In this document: piece after piece, positions 1-10,600 of the stretch
Position numbering within the stretch: position 1 is the first letter of the stretch
How the letters are laid out: every line of letters starts with the position of its first letter
Source of the DNA: Candidatus Gastranaerophilales bacterium
Lineage (GTDB): Bacteria; Cyanobacteriota; Vampirovibrionia; Gastranaerophilales; Gastranaerophilaceae
NCBI GenBank assembly: GCA_944324435.1
Contig: CALUWH010000022.1
Location: 1 to 35,135, forward strand
DNA: 35,135 bases
Direction of reading: 5' to 3'
The notes under the pieces: generated by a model
Databases searched by the model: none
Seen by the model: the letters and a program-made list of their open reading frames with translations, nothing else
Told to the model about the DNA's origin: nothing
Made by a program: the position numbers and the translations under genes

Positions 1-30
1 CAGTTATATATGGTATCATGAATGTCGTGG

Positions 31-77
31 CGCTCTCATGTAACACAATATGTATTGTGTTACATGAGAGCGTTTTT
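31..77 (+). terminator. Intrinsic terminator of an upstream gene
   Basis: Positions 31-50 are perfectly complementary to 53-72, giving a 20-bp stem, and five T follow at 73-77. The T tract lies only on the + strand side, so it should end a + strand transcript from a gene left of the window. The stem is unusually long for a simple terminator. Confidence 0.75.
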
Positions 78-79
78 AT

Positions 80-175
80 GGTTAGTGAAGGGTGAAGGGT
101 GAGGCGTGAAGGGTGCGCTTTCGCGATTTGTGGATAGAGTTTTAATTTCTTCTCAACTTCTCAACGTCTAAGCCG
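80..175. repeat. Low-complexity repeat spacer (GTGAAGGGT and TTCTCAAC words)
   Basis: The stretch holds four near-copies of GTGAAGGGTG between 86 and 117, then TTCTTCTCAACTTCTCAAC at about 148-166. The same words recur in the spacer at 10728-11112: CCCTTCACGCC in the opposite orientation, and TTCTTCTCAACTCCTCAAC in the same orientation. It therefore looks like a partial copy of one dispersed repeat family. No ORF with a start and ribosome site is seen here. Confidence 0.5.
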
Positions 176-179
176 GTAG

Positions 180-206
180 GTTTAGGTAATCTCTGATTAC
201 CTAAAC
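180..206. other. 11-bp hairpin downstream of the HD-GYP gene
   Basis: GTTTAGGTAAT at 180-190 pairs with ATTACCTAAAC at 196-206 around a 5-nt loop. No T tract follows on the minus strand, where the neighbouring gene ends at 256, so it is a poor terminator. It may be an mRNA 3' stabiliser or part of the adjacent repeat. Confidence 0.4.
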
Positions 207-255
207 ATTTTCATGTTTAAATTATTAAAGAATTTTTGGAACGGAAAGTTCGACT

Positions 256-1629
256 TTATCCGTTAACTACTTCAAACAGAGCGTTTACAACTACCGGGTC
301 CCATTTTATTCCGGCTTCCTCTTTTATTATTCTTAGCGCTTCGTCCTTATCCATAGCATTTCTGTACGAACGGTCGGAAGTCATTGCGGTATAAGCATCA
401 GCAACTGCAATAATTCTTGACCCGAACGGGATTGAATTTCCCTTCAAGCCTTCGGGCTCACCGCCGCCGTCCCAGCGTTCTTTGTGATAATGGATATATG
501 GAATGACCTCTGAGAGGAAGTTTATGTTCATCAAAAGATTTACGCCAACGTTCGGGTGGTTTTGGAGTTTTTCCCATTCCTCTTTTGAGAGCTTACCCTT
601 GTTTGCAAATAATGATTCCGGAAGTGTAATCTTTCCTATATTCTGCAGTAGTCCTGCGTAATAAACCAAATCCGTTGTTTTTTCGTTCAAACCAAGCTGT
701 TTGCAAAGCTTCTTTGATAAATCTGCCGTGTTCTGAGAATGCGCAACCTTGTATTGACCTTTCTCGTCAACCGCTTTTGCAAGCTTTTCAACAAATGCCT
801 GCTGCTGAATGCCCAAATCTCCTATCAGGGCTGTCAGTTCGGCTCTGGCATGCTGCAGTTCTTCTGCAAAAATAGAATCTTCGGCGATTAATGCTTCTGT
901 TTTTTCGATGGCTTTTTGAAGGTGCATTGATGTACCGAAAAGTCTGCCGATTGTCTCCAAAAGGTTCATATACGCACGCTTAATTGTTTTTTCTTTGTAA
1001 TTTTCAATAACAATTACGCCGACGACATAAGCGTTATTGTGCATCGGAACAACCGCAAGTGATTTTACATCAAATTCTTTCAACTCGTATTTGGGGATAA
1101 AATTATCTATCTGTGATACATCCTTTATCTGGATTTTTTCCAGAGTTTTAAATGCCTTGAGAACAATAGACTTATCATCCTCGGTATAGCCGAGCTTTTT
1201 GGCATAAATATCTTCATCAAAGTCTATTGATGAACCTACAAGCGCAAGCGCCTTGTTATCATCCACATTCAGACCTTTGGTAAAATCTTTTGTAAGGTAT
1301 ATATGACACGCATCAACATCAAGAATCTGCGTAAGAGTTTTGGCAATAGAGTTATAAACCACGTACTCATCCTGAGAACTGAAGCCCAAAACACACAGCG
1401 TATTATCAAGAGAATAAATAGATATCAGTTCTTTTAACTGTGATTTAAGTTTAGTTGTCTTATCCTTGACATCTTTTCCGATTTTATTCGCCAAATCCTC
1501 GGATATCAAATATTCAGATATAAAGTCGCCTAAATTGAGAGCAAAGATTTCTTCAAGTGGGTCATCTTCCATCAGGTCTAATGAACGGCTGAAAAGTGAT
1601 GCTCCTAATTCTTCTTTATCTTCTGTCAT
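256..1629 (-). CDS. GAF + degenerate HD-GYP domain protein, probably catalytically dead
   Basis: A 457-aa soluble protein. Residues about 75-240 look like a GAF-type sensor region, a short coiled segment follows (about 240-275), and residues 280-457 form an HD-GYP domain. HD-GYP proteins are di-iron phosphodiesterases for cyclic di-GMP. Several metal or signature positions are changed: the HD pair is Q329-N330 (GLLQNIGK), the usual HHE is H382-K383-E384, and the GYP motif reads G390-E391-P392. H297, H358 and D411 remain. I infer a binding or scaffold role rather than hydrolysis. The start has a good ribosome site (GGAAGGA) and an AT-rich -10 (TATAAT). It is divergent from the small ORF and ahcY; the 194-bp gap holds both promoters. 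Confidence 0.85.
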   Translation of the reverse strand: MTEDKEELGASLFSRSLDLMEDDPLEEIFALNLGDFISEYLISEDLANKIGKDVKDKTTKLKSQLKELISIYSLDNTLCVLGFSSQDEYVVYNSIAKTLTQILDVDACHIYLTKDFTKGLNVDDNKALALVGSSIDFDEDIYAKKLGYTEDDKSIVLKAFKTLEKIQIKDVSQIDNFIPKYELKEFDVKSLAVVPMHNNAYVVGVIVIENYKEKTIKRAYMNLLETIGRLFGTSMHLQKAIEKTEALIAEDSIFAEELQHARAELTALIGDLGIQQQAFVEKLAKAVDEKGQYKVAHSQNTADLSKKLCKQLGLNEKTTDLVYYAGLLQNIGKITLPESLFANKGKLSKEEWEKLQNHPNVGVNLLMNINFLSEVIPYIHYHKERWDGGGEPEGLKGNSIPFGSRIIAVADAYTAMTSDRSYRNAMDKDEALRIIKEEAGIKWDPVVVNALFEVVNG

Positions 1630-1788
1630 AATATTCCTTCCTACAATTTCTTCTATATTATATATAACGGCATAAATTTCAAAAACTTTAACGATTTTTA
1701 CAAATTTTATACTTTAGTTGGAGAAATCTTATACTTAACGCCGAAAACAGTGGGTTTGAACGCTTTACAAAATGTAATAAAATTTGAA

Positions 1789-1817
1789 TTGCAAATTTCT
1801 TTTTATTTCCGTACAAT
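1789..1817 (+). promoter_or_regulatory. Sigma-70-type promoter of the small ORF-ahcY operon
   Basis: -35 TTGCAA at 1789-1794, a 17-nt spacer, and -10 TACAAT at 1812-1817. The ATG of the next ORF begins 6 nt after the -10, where transcription should start, so the mRNA is predicted to be leaderless. Confidence 0.7.
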
Positions 1818-1823
1818 TCTTAT

Positions 1824-3264
<1,441 letters not shown>

Positions 3265-3290
3265 AATCTATAAGATTTTCTGAAATAAAA

Positions 3291-3325
3291 AGTGGCGGTT
3301 GAAATATCAATCCGCCGCTTTTTTT
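3291..3325. terminator. Bidirectional terminator between ahcY and pflA
   Basis: A GC-rich stem pairs 3291-3302 with 3307-3319 (one bulged T) around an AATA loop. T runs lie on both sides (3319-3325 on +, and complementary to the A run at about 3286-3290 on -). The T tract overlaps the pflA stop codon, so it serves both convergent genes. Confidence 0.8.
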
Positions 3326-4076
3326 ATTTATTCTTTTCTCTTGTCTCTTTGTAAGCCTTCATGATAATGTTTCTTGCTTCAAGCGCCTGTTCGTGGGTTA
3401 GAGGCGGAACCCCTTTTAGCGGATATTCAATCCCCAGGTTTTCATATTTAGGTATTGCCATATCGTGATAAGGCAGTACATCCAGCGCAGCTATGTTATG
3501 CAGGCCTGCCAAAAATTGTCCCAGCCTTGTAAGATATTCTTCTTTGAATGTAATTCCCGGAACAACAACGTGTCTTACCCACATCGGCTTTTTAATATCC
3601 GAAAGATACCGTGCGAATTCAAGAATATTTTTATTAGAATGTTTTGTAAGCTTTTTGTGTTCTTCATCATCAATATGTTTGATATCAAGAAGCACAAGAC
3701 TTGTATATTTCAATAACTCGTCGACTTTTTCGGTATCATTTTTATTAAACAGGACTCCTGATGTGTCGAGTGCTGTATGAATACCGTGTTCCTGAGCCTT
3801 TCTAAATAATTCTGTTACAAATTCCATTTGGCACATAGGTTCTCCGCCTGTTACGGTTATTCCGCCGGCACAAAACTCTTTCACGCCTTCGTATTGTTCT
3901 AAAATCGCATCAACGGACATTTTTTCATTCTCTTTGAACTCCCAGGTATCGGGATTATGGCAATACTGACACCTGAGCGGACAGCCTTGAGTAAAAACAA
4001 CAAATCTGATTCCCGGCCCGTCAACAGTGCCGCAGCTTTCTACTGAATGTATATTTCCAAAAACTTGTTCTGACAT
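3324..4076 (-). CDS. pflA: Pyruvate formate-lyase-activating enzyme (radical SAM)
   Basis: A 250-aa radical SAM protein. The [4Fe-4S] motif is CPLRCQYC (CxxxCxxC, residues 32-39), preceded by the activase signature GTVDGPGIRFVVFTQGC. GGEP of the SAM site is at about residues 77-80. The enzyme installs the glycyl radical on pyruvate formate-lyase, an anaerobic route from pyruvate to acetyl-CoA and formate. Length and motif order fit PflA rather than larger glycyl-radical activases with extra ferredoxin domains. No pflB is in the window. The start is preceded by GAGGTG at good spacing. The gene runs alone and ends inside the shared terminator. Confidence 0.9.
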   Translation of the reverse strand: MSEQVFGNIHSVESCGTVDGPGIRFVVFTQGCPLRCQYCHNPDTWEFKENEKMSVDAILEQYEGVKEFCAGGITVTGGEPMCQMEFVTELFRKAQEHGIHTALDTSGVLFNKNDTEKVDELLKYTSLVLLDIKHIDDEEHKKLTKHSNKNILEFARYLSDIKKPMWVRHVVVPGITFKEEYLTRLGQFLAGLHNIAALDVLPYHDMAIPKYENLGIEYPLKGVPPLTHEQALEARNIIMKAYKETREKNK

Positions 4077-4241
4077 AATTTCACCTCACTAATCTATATA
4101 TTATTACAAAAGTAAACCGTATTCCAGACGGTATCTTAAAGCTTATATTTTTTTAGAATTTCAGTTTCCCACCGTTTATATGAAATTTCAGCAAAACCTT
4201 CATTCAATCGTAGGATATTTTCCAAATTATTATTGATATTG

Positions 4242-4286
4242 TGTTACAAATTGTTACAATTGAGGTAACTTGAGTTTGTATATATT
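4242..4286 (+). promoter_or_regulatory. Putative promoter with tandem TGTTACAAWT operator-like repeat
   Basis: Two adjacent decamers, TGTTACAAAT at 4242-4251 and TGTTACAATT at 4252-4261, lie upstream of a -10-like TATATT at 4281-4286, and the first gene of the fimbrial locus starts at 4298. The tandem arrangement is visible; that it binds a regulator is inference. The -35 (TTGAGG at 4260-4265) is poorly spaced, as activated promoters often are. Confidence 0.4.
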
Positions 4287-4297
4287 TTGGATTTTTC

Positions 4298-5155
4298 ATG
4301 AAAAAAATTTTGTTCGTATTCTTAATTCTGTTTTTGTGCAGGCCTTCGGAAGCATCGATGGTTATAATTGACTATCAGGGGGATACCGTTGTAAGGCAGC
4401 AGAGTATTGAGCGCAATTTGCTTATTAACAGTGATGACGGAGGAGTGTACGATATAGCAGTCAGGCCTCTTGAGGACTGTATGCGAAGTGCTGACGGCAA
4501 AGTTGAGATTCCGCTTGACAAGGTTTATATCAACAATACAAAAGAAGATGTGTTTTTGCGGTACAACGACTATTCCAACCTGTTTTACAGTATAACCATG
4601 GGCGGTGTACCTAAGAATATGACTGCAAAGGTTCGGGATTTTGGAATGGTTCCTGCAGGTATTTACAGCTTAAATTTAGAAGTTCAGGCAACTGACGTTG
4701 AAAGCGGCACAATTGCTTCGATGACAACATTTAATCTGCAGTTTATAGTACCTGCTTCGCAGGAAATAAGCCTTCACGGAGAAATTCCAAAGATAGTCGT
4801 AAGTGCGTCAGATGCATTTGACAAGTCCAAAAAAGTTTCTAATGAAACCTCGCCAATGATTTATATAAATTCCAATTGTGACTGGGAATTGTGCGTAAAT
4901 GCGGACAATTTTGGCGAGGGAGCAGGAAATTACTATGTAAGAACTATAACCGCTTCCGCAAATGTTTCGGAACGGCTTCAGGAAAGAGTTTTGCTGGAAC
5001 CGGGGAAGGAAATAATCCTTGCAAGGGGCAAAGCACCTGCAAATAATGAGTTTGTATCTGTGGAATATTCTCTTGAAAACAGAGACAAAGGATTTCTTCC
5101 GGCAGGCAATTACGATAATCGGGTAAGGTACATATTGAGAGAAGAAGGAAGGTAG
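4298..5155 (+). CDS. Secreted two-domain beta-rich protein, likely fimbrial subunit or tip adhesin
   Basis: A 285-aa protein with a clear signal peptide (MKKILFVFLILFLCRPSEA). The mature part is strand-rich and splits into two halves, each ending in the motif typical of fimbrial and spore-coat-U-like subunits: PAGIYSLNLEV near residues 124-134 and PAGNYDNRVRYIL at the C-terminus. No membrane segment follows the signal. It opens the chaperone-usher-like locus, 61 bp before the chaperone gene. A two-domain subunit that is not the major pilin is the usual form of a tip adhesin, so I infer that role. The ligand cannot be guessed. There is no strong ribosome site, and the leader is only about 5-10 nt. 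Sequence similarity to described adhesins is not evident by eye. Confidence 0.55.
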   Translation: MKKILFVFLILFLCRPSEASMVIIDYQGDTVVRQQSIERNLLINSDDGGVYDIAVRPLEDCMRSADGKVEIPLDKVYINNTKEDVFLRYNDYSNLFYSITMGGVPKNMTAKVRDFGMVPAGIYSLNLEVQATDVESGTIASMTTFNLQFIVPASQEISLHGEIPKIVVSASDAFDKSKKVSNETSPMIYINSNCDWELCVNADNFGEGAGNYYVRTITASANVSERLQERVLLEPGKEIILARGKAPANNEFVSVEYSLENRDKGFLPAGNYDNRVRYILREEGR

Positions 5156-5160
5156 TTTGA

Positions 5161-5194
5161 TGAGATTGTAAGAGAGATGTCACAAGCAATCTCA
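5161..5194 (+). other. Intercistronic hairpin before the chaperone gene
   Basis: TGAGATTG at 5161-5168 pairs with CAATCTCA at 5187-5194 (8 bp, 18-nt loop). No T run follows, so it is not an intrinsic terminator. It could stabilise or process the mRNA and set chaperone dosage relative to the upstream gene. Confidence 0.4.
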
Positions 5195-5216
5195 ACCAAG
5201 TGAGAACGAGGAATAG

Positions 5217-6056
5217 ATGAATTTAGAGAAAATTAAAACAAAAATACTGGGAACTATAATCGCGCTGGGTATTGCGGTACCTGCGTTTGCGTCAGTTGCG
5301 GTTTCACCTACGAGAATCGAGATTAACGCAAACAAAATCAAAACGAATTACATAACGACAGCAATCGAGGTCAAAGGGGATTCTAAGGAGCCGATGAGGT
5401 TTAAGGCTTATCCGGGATTTTTTACTATTGATGAGAAGGGCGAGGTTGTGATGAAAGATAAAGCCTCGGATCCGCATGACTTGTCGAATAAAATTCGTTT
5501 TGTTCCGTCCGAGTTTACTGTGGCGCAGGGAAAATCCCAAAAACTCAGGATTAATATCGCAGGTATAAATCAGCTTCCTGACGGGGAAAACAGAACAATG
5601 CTTTATATAGAAGATGTTAACCCGAAAGAGATGAACATTCCAACCGGGCAAAAAGGAATCGGCGCGCAATTAATCGTTAAAACGAGAATAGGTGTCCCGA
5701 TTTATATAGACAAAGGCAAAGTCAACAAAATTGCTGATATAGAGTATTTGAATATAGTAAAGGAAAAAGACGGACTCTACACAGATATGAAAGTCGTATC
5801 TCAAGGCAACAGTAAAGTCAGATATACGGGCCGTGCACAGATTATTCAGGATAAAAAGCTTATTGATGAGTATGAGCTCAAAGGTAAGGTTGTCGGGGAT
5901 AACAATTATCATATTGCCAAACAAAAAATAGTAACGGACAAGATTGAAAGTCCCGGAGAGTACACGCTCAGAGTGGTTCTTTTCTATCTTGACGAGAACG
6001 GAAAAAAGAAAAATATCAAAAAAGAAGCAAATTTACATATAACAGGTAACGTGTAA
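5217..6056 (+). CDS. PapD-like periplasmic fimbrial chaperone
   Basis: A 279-aa protein with a signal peptide (residues 1-25, cut after PAFA) and two immunoglobulin-like domains. The first begins SVAVSPTRIEI and carries the landmark run of pilus chaperones: a proline segment (RFVPSEFTV), the G-x-x-QKLRI strand that donates to pilins, and LPDGENRTMLYIEDV, matching the usual dREs-x-f/l-x-i. The second domain runs from about residue 155 to the end. Such chaperones fold subunits in the periplasm and deliver them to the usher. It lies between the putative adhesin and the pilin-like genes, with ribosome site GAGGAA before ATG. The divergent sequence suggests the archaic/alternative branch. Family confidence is moderate to high from pattern and context together. 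Confidence 0.7.
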   Translation: MNLEKIKTKILGTIIALGIAVPAFASVAVSPTRIEINANKIKTNYITTAIEVKGDSKEPMRFKAYPGFFTIDEKGEVVMKDKASDPHDLSNKIRFVPSEFTVAQGKSQKLRINIAGINQLPDGENRTMLYIEDVNPKEMNIPTGQKGIGAQLIVKTRIGVPIYIDKGKVNKIADIEYLNIVKEKDGLYTDMKVVSQGNSKVRYTGRAQIIQDKKLIDEYELKGKVVGDNNYHIAKQKIVTDKIESPGEYTLRVVLFYLDENGKKKNIKKEANLHITGNV

Positions 6057-6086
6057 AAAGAAAAAAAAGAAAGGAAGGTTTACCCT

Positions 6087-6740
6087 ATGAAAAAATCAAA
6101 AATCACAAAACTGCTTCCTGTAGCAATGGCACTAATGCTTTTTTGCCCGGCGTTTGCAGCCACAAATAAAGCAAGTTCCGATCAGGTAATTACTGTGCCG
6201 AAATTCATTAATATCACACATGATGAATCATCAGTGGAAGAAACATCGGCAACATTTAATGATGAGTATACAACTATTACCCTTGATGCAGCAATGAATA
6301 CAAAGTTTAAGGTTATAACTAACAATCCGGATGAAGTAATAAAACTCACGGCTACAGCTTTAGCCGACGGAGGTCAGGTTAATGCAATATACGGTGATGA
6401 CACAGATAACTTGAGACTCGTATTTACAAATAACGGTTCAGATGCAAGAGCAGCCACACAATCAGCTGTAACGAATATTACAGGCGGTACTGCTGCTCCG
6501 GCTCAAAATGCCAATGCAATAGCGTTTACTTTAACACCTACTATCACACCAGATGATAATTCAGGCGCACAAGAAGCAACTCCTACAAAAGAAGCCGACG
6601 GAGTTAAGTATGAGCTCAGCAATGGTATTTATGAATTTAATTACACACTTGCTCAAACCGCTGTAGCAAACACATTCTCAACTCATGATACAGACGGTAC
6701 ATACAAAGCAACACTTACTATGTCACAAGTTAGCCCATAG
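6087..6740 (+). CDS. Pilin-like secreted subunit 1
   Basis: A 217-aa protein with signal peptide MKKSKITKLLPVAMALMLFCPAFA. The mature part is rich in T, N, A and D, lacks Cys, and is predicted all-beta. It ends GTYKATLTMSQVSP, very like the closing strand of fimbrial subunits (aGxYxxxxT). The end and the midpoint motif (ALADGGQVNAIYG against KILTDGGEVSAYG) match the next gene, so the two are diverged paralogues. The ribosome site GGAAGG is strong, consistent with a major subunit. I infer it is a structural fimbrial subunit handled by the upstream chaperone. Confidence 0.6.
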   Translation: MKKSKITKLLPVAMALMLFCPAFAATNKASSDQVITVPKFINITHDESSVEETSATFNDEYTTITLDAAMNTKFKVITNNPDEVIKLTATALADGGQVNAIYGDDTDNLRLVFTNNGSDARAATQSAVTNITGGTAAPAQNANAIAFTLTPTITPDDNSGAQEATPTKEADGVKYELSNGIYEFNYTLAQTAVANTFSTHDTDGTYKATLTMSQVSP

Positions 6741-6750
6741 TTAGGAAACA

Positions 6751-7368
6751 ATGAATAAAACAAAATCATTAAAATTATTAATATCAATAATGTCCGTACT
6801 TTTATGTACGGTAAAAGCTTATGGTTACGCAGAAGCTGAACAGTCAATATCAACGACTGTTCAGCCTTCCGTTGCCATAGAAAAACAAACAACATCAATT
6901 GAAGCTGCAACTGCAGACGCTCAAACCGGAACTCATACAGGTCTGCAGTCAGTTTTCAGTATTCAGACAAATGGGAATGACGAAGATTATGACTTTATTG
7001 TTACATCAAAAATATTAACAGACGGAGGGGAGGTATCTGCATATGGAAACAATGGTAGTATTCTCTTTGGCAACACATTCACAACACCAACCGCGGAAGC
7101 AATTGAAAATGCCAAAGCCGGAGGGAATCAGAACAAAAATGTTATTGCATATCCGGTAACCGCAGTAATAACAGAACCGATGACGGTCGGTTTTGAACAA
7201 AACTACGGCTTATACGGAGACTGCTATGTTGTTAAGGTTAACGGGGGCGGAGAAGGAACTCTTACGCATACCGTTGGTCAAACACCTGTTTCAGGGACTT
7301 ACAATATCGGTCAAGACCCAGCAGGAACTTATCAAACCGTAGTAACTTTTTCTGCGGTTAGTAAGTAG
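6751..7368 (+). CDS. Pilin-like secreted subunit 2 (paralogue of the preceding gene)
   Basis: A 205-aa protein with signal peptide MNKTKSLKLLISIMSVLLCTVKAYG. The mature part is beta-rich and Cys-poor and ends AGTYQTVVTFSAVSK, paralleling the preceding gene's GTYKATLTMSQVSP. The shared internal LTDGGEVSAYG / LADGGQVNAIYG block supports duplication. It starts 10 nt after the previous stop with AGGAAA as ribosome site, so both belong to one transcript. Likely a minor or alternative fimbrial subunit; function is inferred from locus and fold only. Confidence 0.58.
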   Translation: MNKTKSLKLLISIMSVLLCTVKAYGYAEAEQSISTTVQPSVAIEKQTTSIEAATADAQTGTHTGLQSVFSIQTNGNDEDYDFIVTSKILTDGGEVSAYGNNGSILFGNTFTTPTAEAIENAKAGGNQNKNVIAYPVTAVITEPMTVGFEQNYGLYGDCYVVKVNGGGEGTLTHTVGQTPVSGTYNIGQDPAGTYQTVVTFSAVSK

Positions 7369-7603
7369 AGTTTGATAATCAAACAATTTTATTGATAGGG
7401 TAAAACGGATTGCTGCGGCTTTGATTAGTCTTGAAATAACAGCCGCTTACAATCACAAAATATAAAAACGTTAAATAGAAACAAAACTCCGCTTTCAAGG
7501 TTGCGGAAAAATAAAAGGGTCGGACAAGGGATGTCCGTTAGTGGAACAAAAGCTGTGCCCGGGGGTAAATAAGGCATAAGCTTAAAATATTTAAAAATCT
7601 TGA
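7369..7603 (+). promoter_or_regulatory. Structured 235-nt spacer ahead of the usher gene
   Basis: No ORF is supported here. Three hairpins can be drawn on the + strand: GCGGCT 7415-7420 with AGCCGC 7441-7446; TCCGC 7488-7492 with GCGGA 7503-7507; CGGACA 7521-7526 with TGTCCG 7532-7537. GC-rich, purine-rich segments around 7515-7570 stand out from the AT-rich surroundings. No T tract follows, so they are not terminators. It could be a riboswitch-like leader or processing region lowering usher expression relative to pilins. I compared it mentally with cyclic di-GMP and ZTP riboswitch cores and saw no match. Confidence 0.45.
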
Positions 7604-7618
7604 ATGTTAAATAGAATC
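7604..7618 (+). repeat. 15-bp inverted repeat, left copy (usher start codon)
   Basis: ATGTTAAATAGAATC begins exactly at the usher ATG. Its perfect reverse complement lies at 10641-10655, and a near copy (13 of 15) in the same orientation lies at 7468-7482. Confidence 0.6.
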
Positions 7619-10600
7619 AAATACAATTTAATAATGCTTATAACCGGCATGTGTTTACTAGGCTTACCGGTACTTGCTGATGAGTCAACAGTTTCATACA
7701 TTACAATAAATAATCTTGCCTATGAAGATGTTGAGATAGTGGTAACCGATAAGGCGGAAATTCTCGTGCCGTTCAAACAGCTTGCCGATATTTTTAACAT
7801 TCAATATTCTGCCAACCGTGTCGATAAAATGATTAGCTTTAAAACCCACGACGGCAAAGAAGGTATGGTTAATACAAACGGCGTATTTGTTCAGGATTAT
7901 CCAGTGTCAAAACGCCCTACAGTTTTTGTAAGTCAGGGAATTATGGACGGCGTATTCAATGAAGCCTATATTACAGCAGAAGCCGCCTCAAAGATTATGG
8001 GTATTAAACTCGATACCGATTTTGAAAATTTGACCCTCACCGCGGAAGTTCAGCGCGATATTCCGCTTCTTCATAATTTAAACAACGTTGTTGAGGCCGA
8101 AAATAAGGGGCCCAAAGCTTATCAGGACGTAGTAGTCCCTAAAAGAACAGGCAAAATTACTCTCAACAAAATCGGACTTCGCACAAACCTCCTGAGTGAT
8201 AACATGTCAATAAGAGGAAATAATTATCATACAATTAACGACACATTCTCAGGCAGTACACAGGGAAGTATCAGTGGTAATATCTTTGGCGGAAAATATA
8301 GGGTAGAAGCTAACGAATACCACTACCGCTCTGACGCATTTATGTTCGGAGGACTCACCGCAACTTATCAAAATAAATTTAAGGATAAATATTACTATGA
8401 ATTGGGAAAAGTAAAAGGCAGAACCGATGTGGATGCCTCTATCGGTACAAATATTTTCGGTGCTCAAATCTGGAATTACAACTACGATAAAGAACGCCCG
8501 AGCGAAATCAAAGGTTATGTAAAGCCGACCAGCCTTGTAAGACTTACCGTTAATGATCTTGAACCCATACTATTGAGCACTTATGCAGGATACTACACCC
8601 TTAAAGATGTTCAGCTCCCGAATCCTGTTAAAAGTATTAAGCTGGAAGAGGTTAACGAAGACGGCTCCGTAGAACTTATCAAAGAAGAAAGATATTCAAT
8701 CTACGGAGATAAACCTTTTGAAAAAGAACAAAGAGCCTCCGCTTTTGCAGGTGTCTGGGGGTACCAGAACAGATTTTTCCGCGAGGGGTCAAATATTTAC
8801 CGCGGAAACAATAAAAAAGTTACTGCCGGAATTGACTATCAATACGGAGTAAAAGATAATATTACCTTTGAATCACGGCTTACCGGAGACAAAATATATG
8901 ACAAGAACGGCTCCAGCGTTATATATCGCGTCCCTACAAATGATGCCCTCCTCGTAAGCGGCACGCAAAAAAGCGTTAACTACCTTGAAGGCGCAACTTC
9001 TCTCAACAGCCTTGAATGGGTTAAGCCTGACAACAAAAATATCAAAGCACGGCTAACCGCCGGCGCTAGTGTTGCACACGACGTAAGAGAAGAACATACC
9101 CACGCAGGATACATTGTTAAGGCTGCAGGCGAATACGAAAAAGATTTGGAGAAATATAAAAAAGGTATTTTCAAACCTAAAAAACTGAACGGGAAAATTG
9201 AATTATTCCAAACCTCTCCTGATTTCTATATAGCAAGTTCAGATACCACTTCCAAAAACGACCGCACGGGAGGAAAAGTCTCCGGCGGCATAAGCTTTAA
9301 TTCTACAAGTGCAAGCGGAAGCTACAGCAGATATTATTCAAACATGAACCACCGCTACAGAGGCGGAACAATTAAGTTTGATGAAGCAAGTATCAATGCC
9401 TCCACTAAGATTCCTAAAATAGCAATGCTTAGATTTAATAGTTACTACAGACGGGGGGAAAATGAACTCGGACGGAATAAAAATTACTTCTATGATGCAA
9501 ACGCCTCAAGAGATATAAAACGCTGGGCACGAATTCAGGCAGGACGCAGAGAAAGCCTGTATGATACGGAGTACGAAAATCCTGGAGCTCTTGACAGGAA
9601 TTATTACTCTAAATATGCAGATAATTACGCCCAACTGGATGTCCCGATACCCGGTAATCACGGGAAATTTACACTTGGACATAATGTTATAAGGTACAAT
9701 ACCGCGACTTATAAAAACGGTTACAACATGTTCCGCTTCGGCTATACATTCCCGACCTGGAAAAGACTTACCCTCGGTCTTGGTTACGGTTTCCGATACT
9801 ACGGGCAGGGCGGTAATGATTTTAATGTTAACCTCTCATACCGAGCTAAATCAGGCCAAACAATGACCGTAGGATACCAATATTCCGAAAACGGCGGATA
9901 TTTTATTGATAACATGTTTACTCCTATGACAAACAGACATTCAATAAATTTTATGTTTAACGACGCATTCCAAATCTTTAACCACGGTCTTAAATCCGTC
10001 GGAGATGAGGATTTGGATAAAGGTATATTTGAGGCGGTTGCTTTTGTCGATAATAATAAAAATGGCAAATATGACAAAAAGATTGATATTCCGATAAAGA
10101 ACGTTCCGCTGATTACAAGCTGGTCAGGAGAAACCTGTATAACGAATAAGCGCGGCAAAGTCTACTCTTCCAGCTTAACAGAAGGAATTTATACCGTATC
10201 AATCGATATGAATTCTCTTCCTATCACGGTAGCGCCTCTAACCAATGATTTAATTCAGAAAAAGGTTAAAATTGACGGAGGCGCGACAACCCTGCTGGAG
10301 ATTCCGCTTGTAAGTACGGTAGGTTCTGTTTCAGGTGTCCTTAGAATCACAGACGACTTTGAACGCAACCTCAAAATAACGGACTTTGTCGTGGTACTGC
10401 TTGATGAAAACGGCGAAGAAGTAAACTATTCAACCGTTGGTGTATCGGGAGAATTCTATATTTCGGGACTTGCACCGGGGAAATATACGTTAAAGCTGGA
10501 TGATAACTTTATTAATTCATACGGACTTGAAGAACTTCCGGAAAAGAGTGAAATAAGTATAGTTATTCCTTTCGATTATGAAAACCCGACCGATTTGGTC

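Noticed and set aside
7510-7575. Cyclic di-GMP or ZTP riboswitch before the usher
   Set aside because: A GGGTCG start was suggestive, but the conserved cores of these classes are absent.
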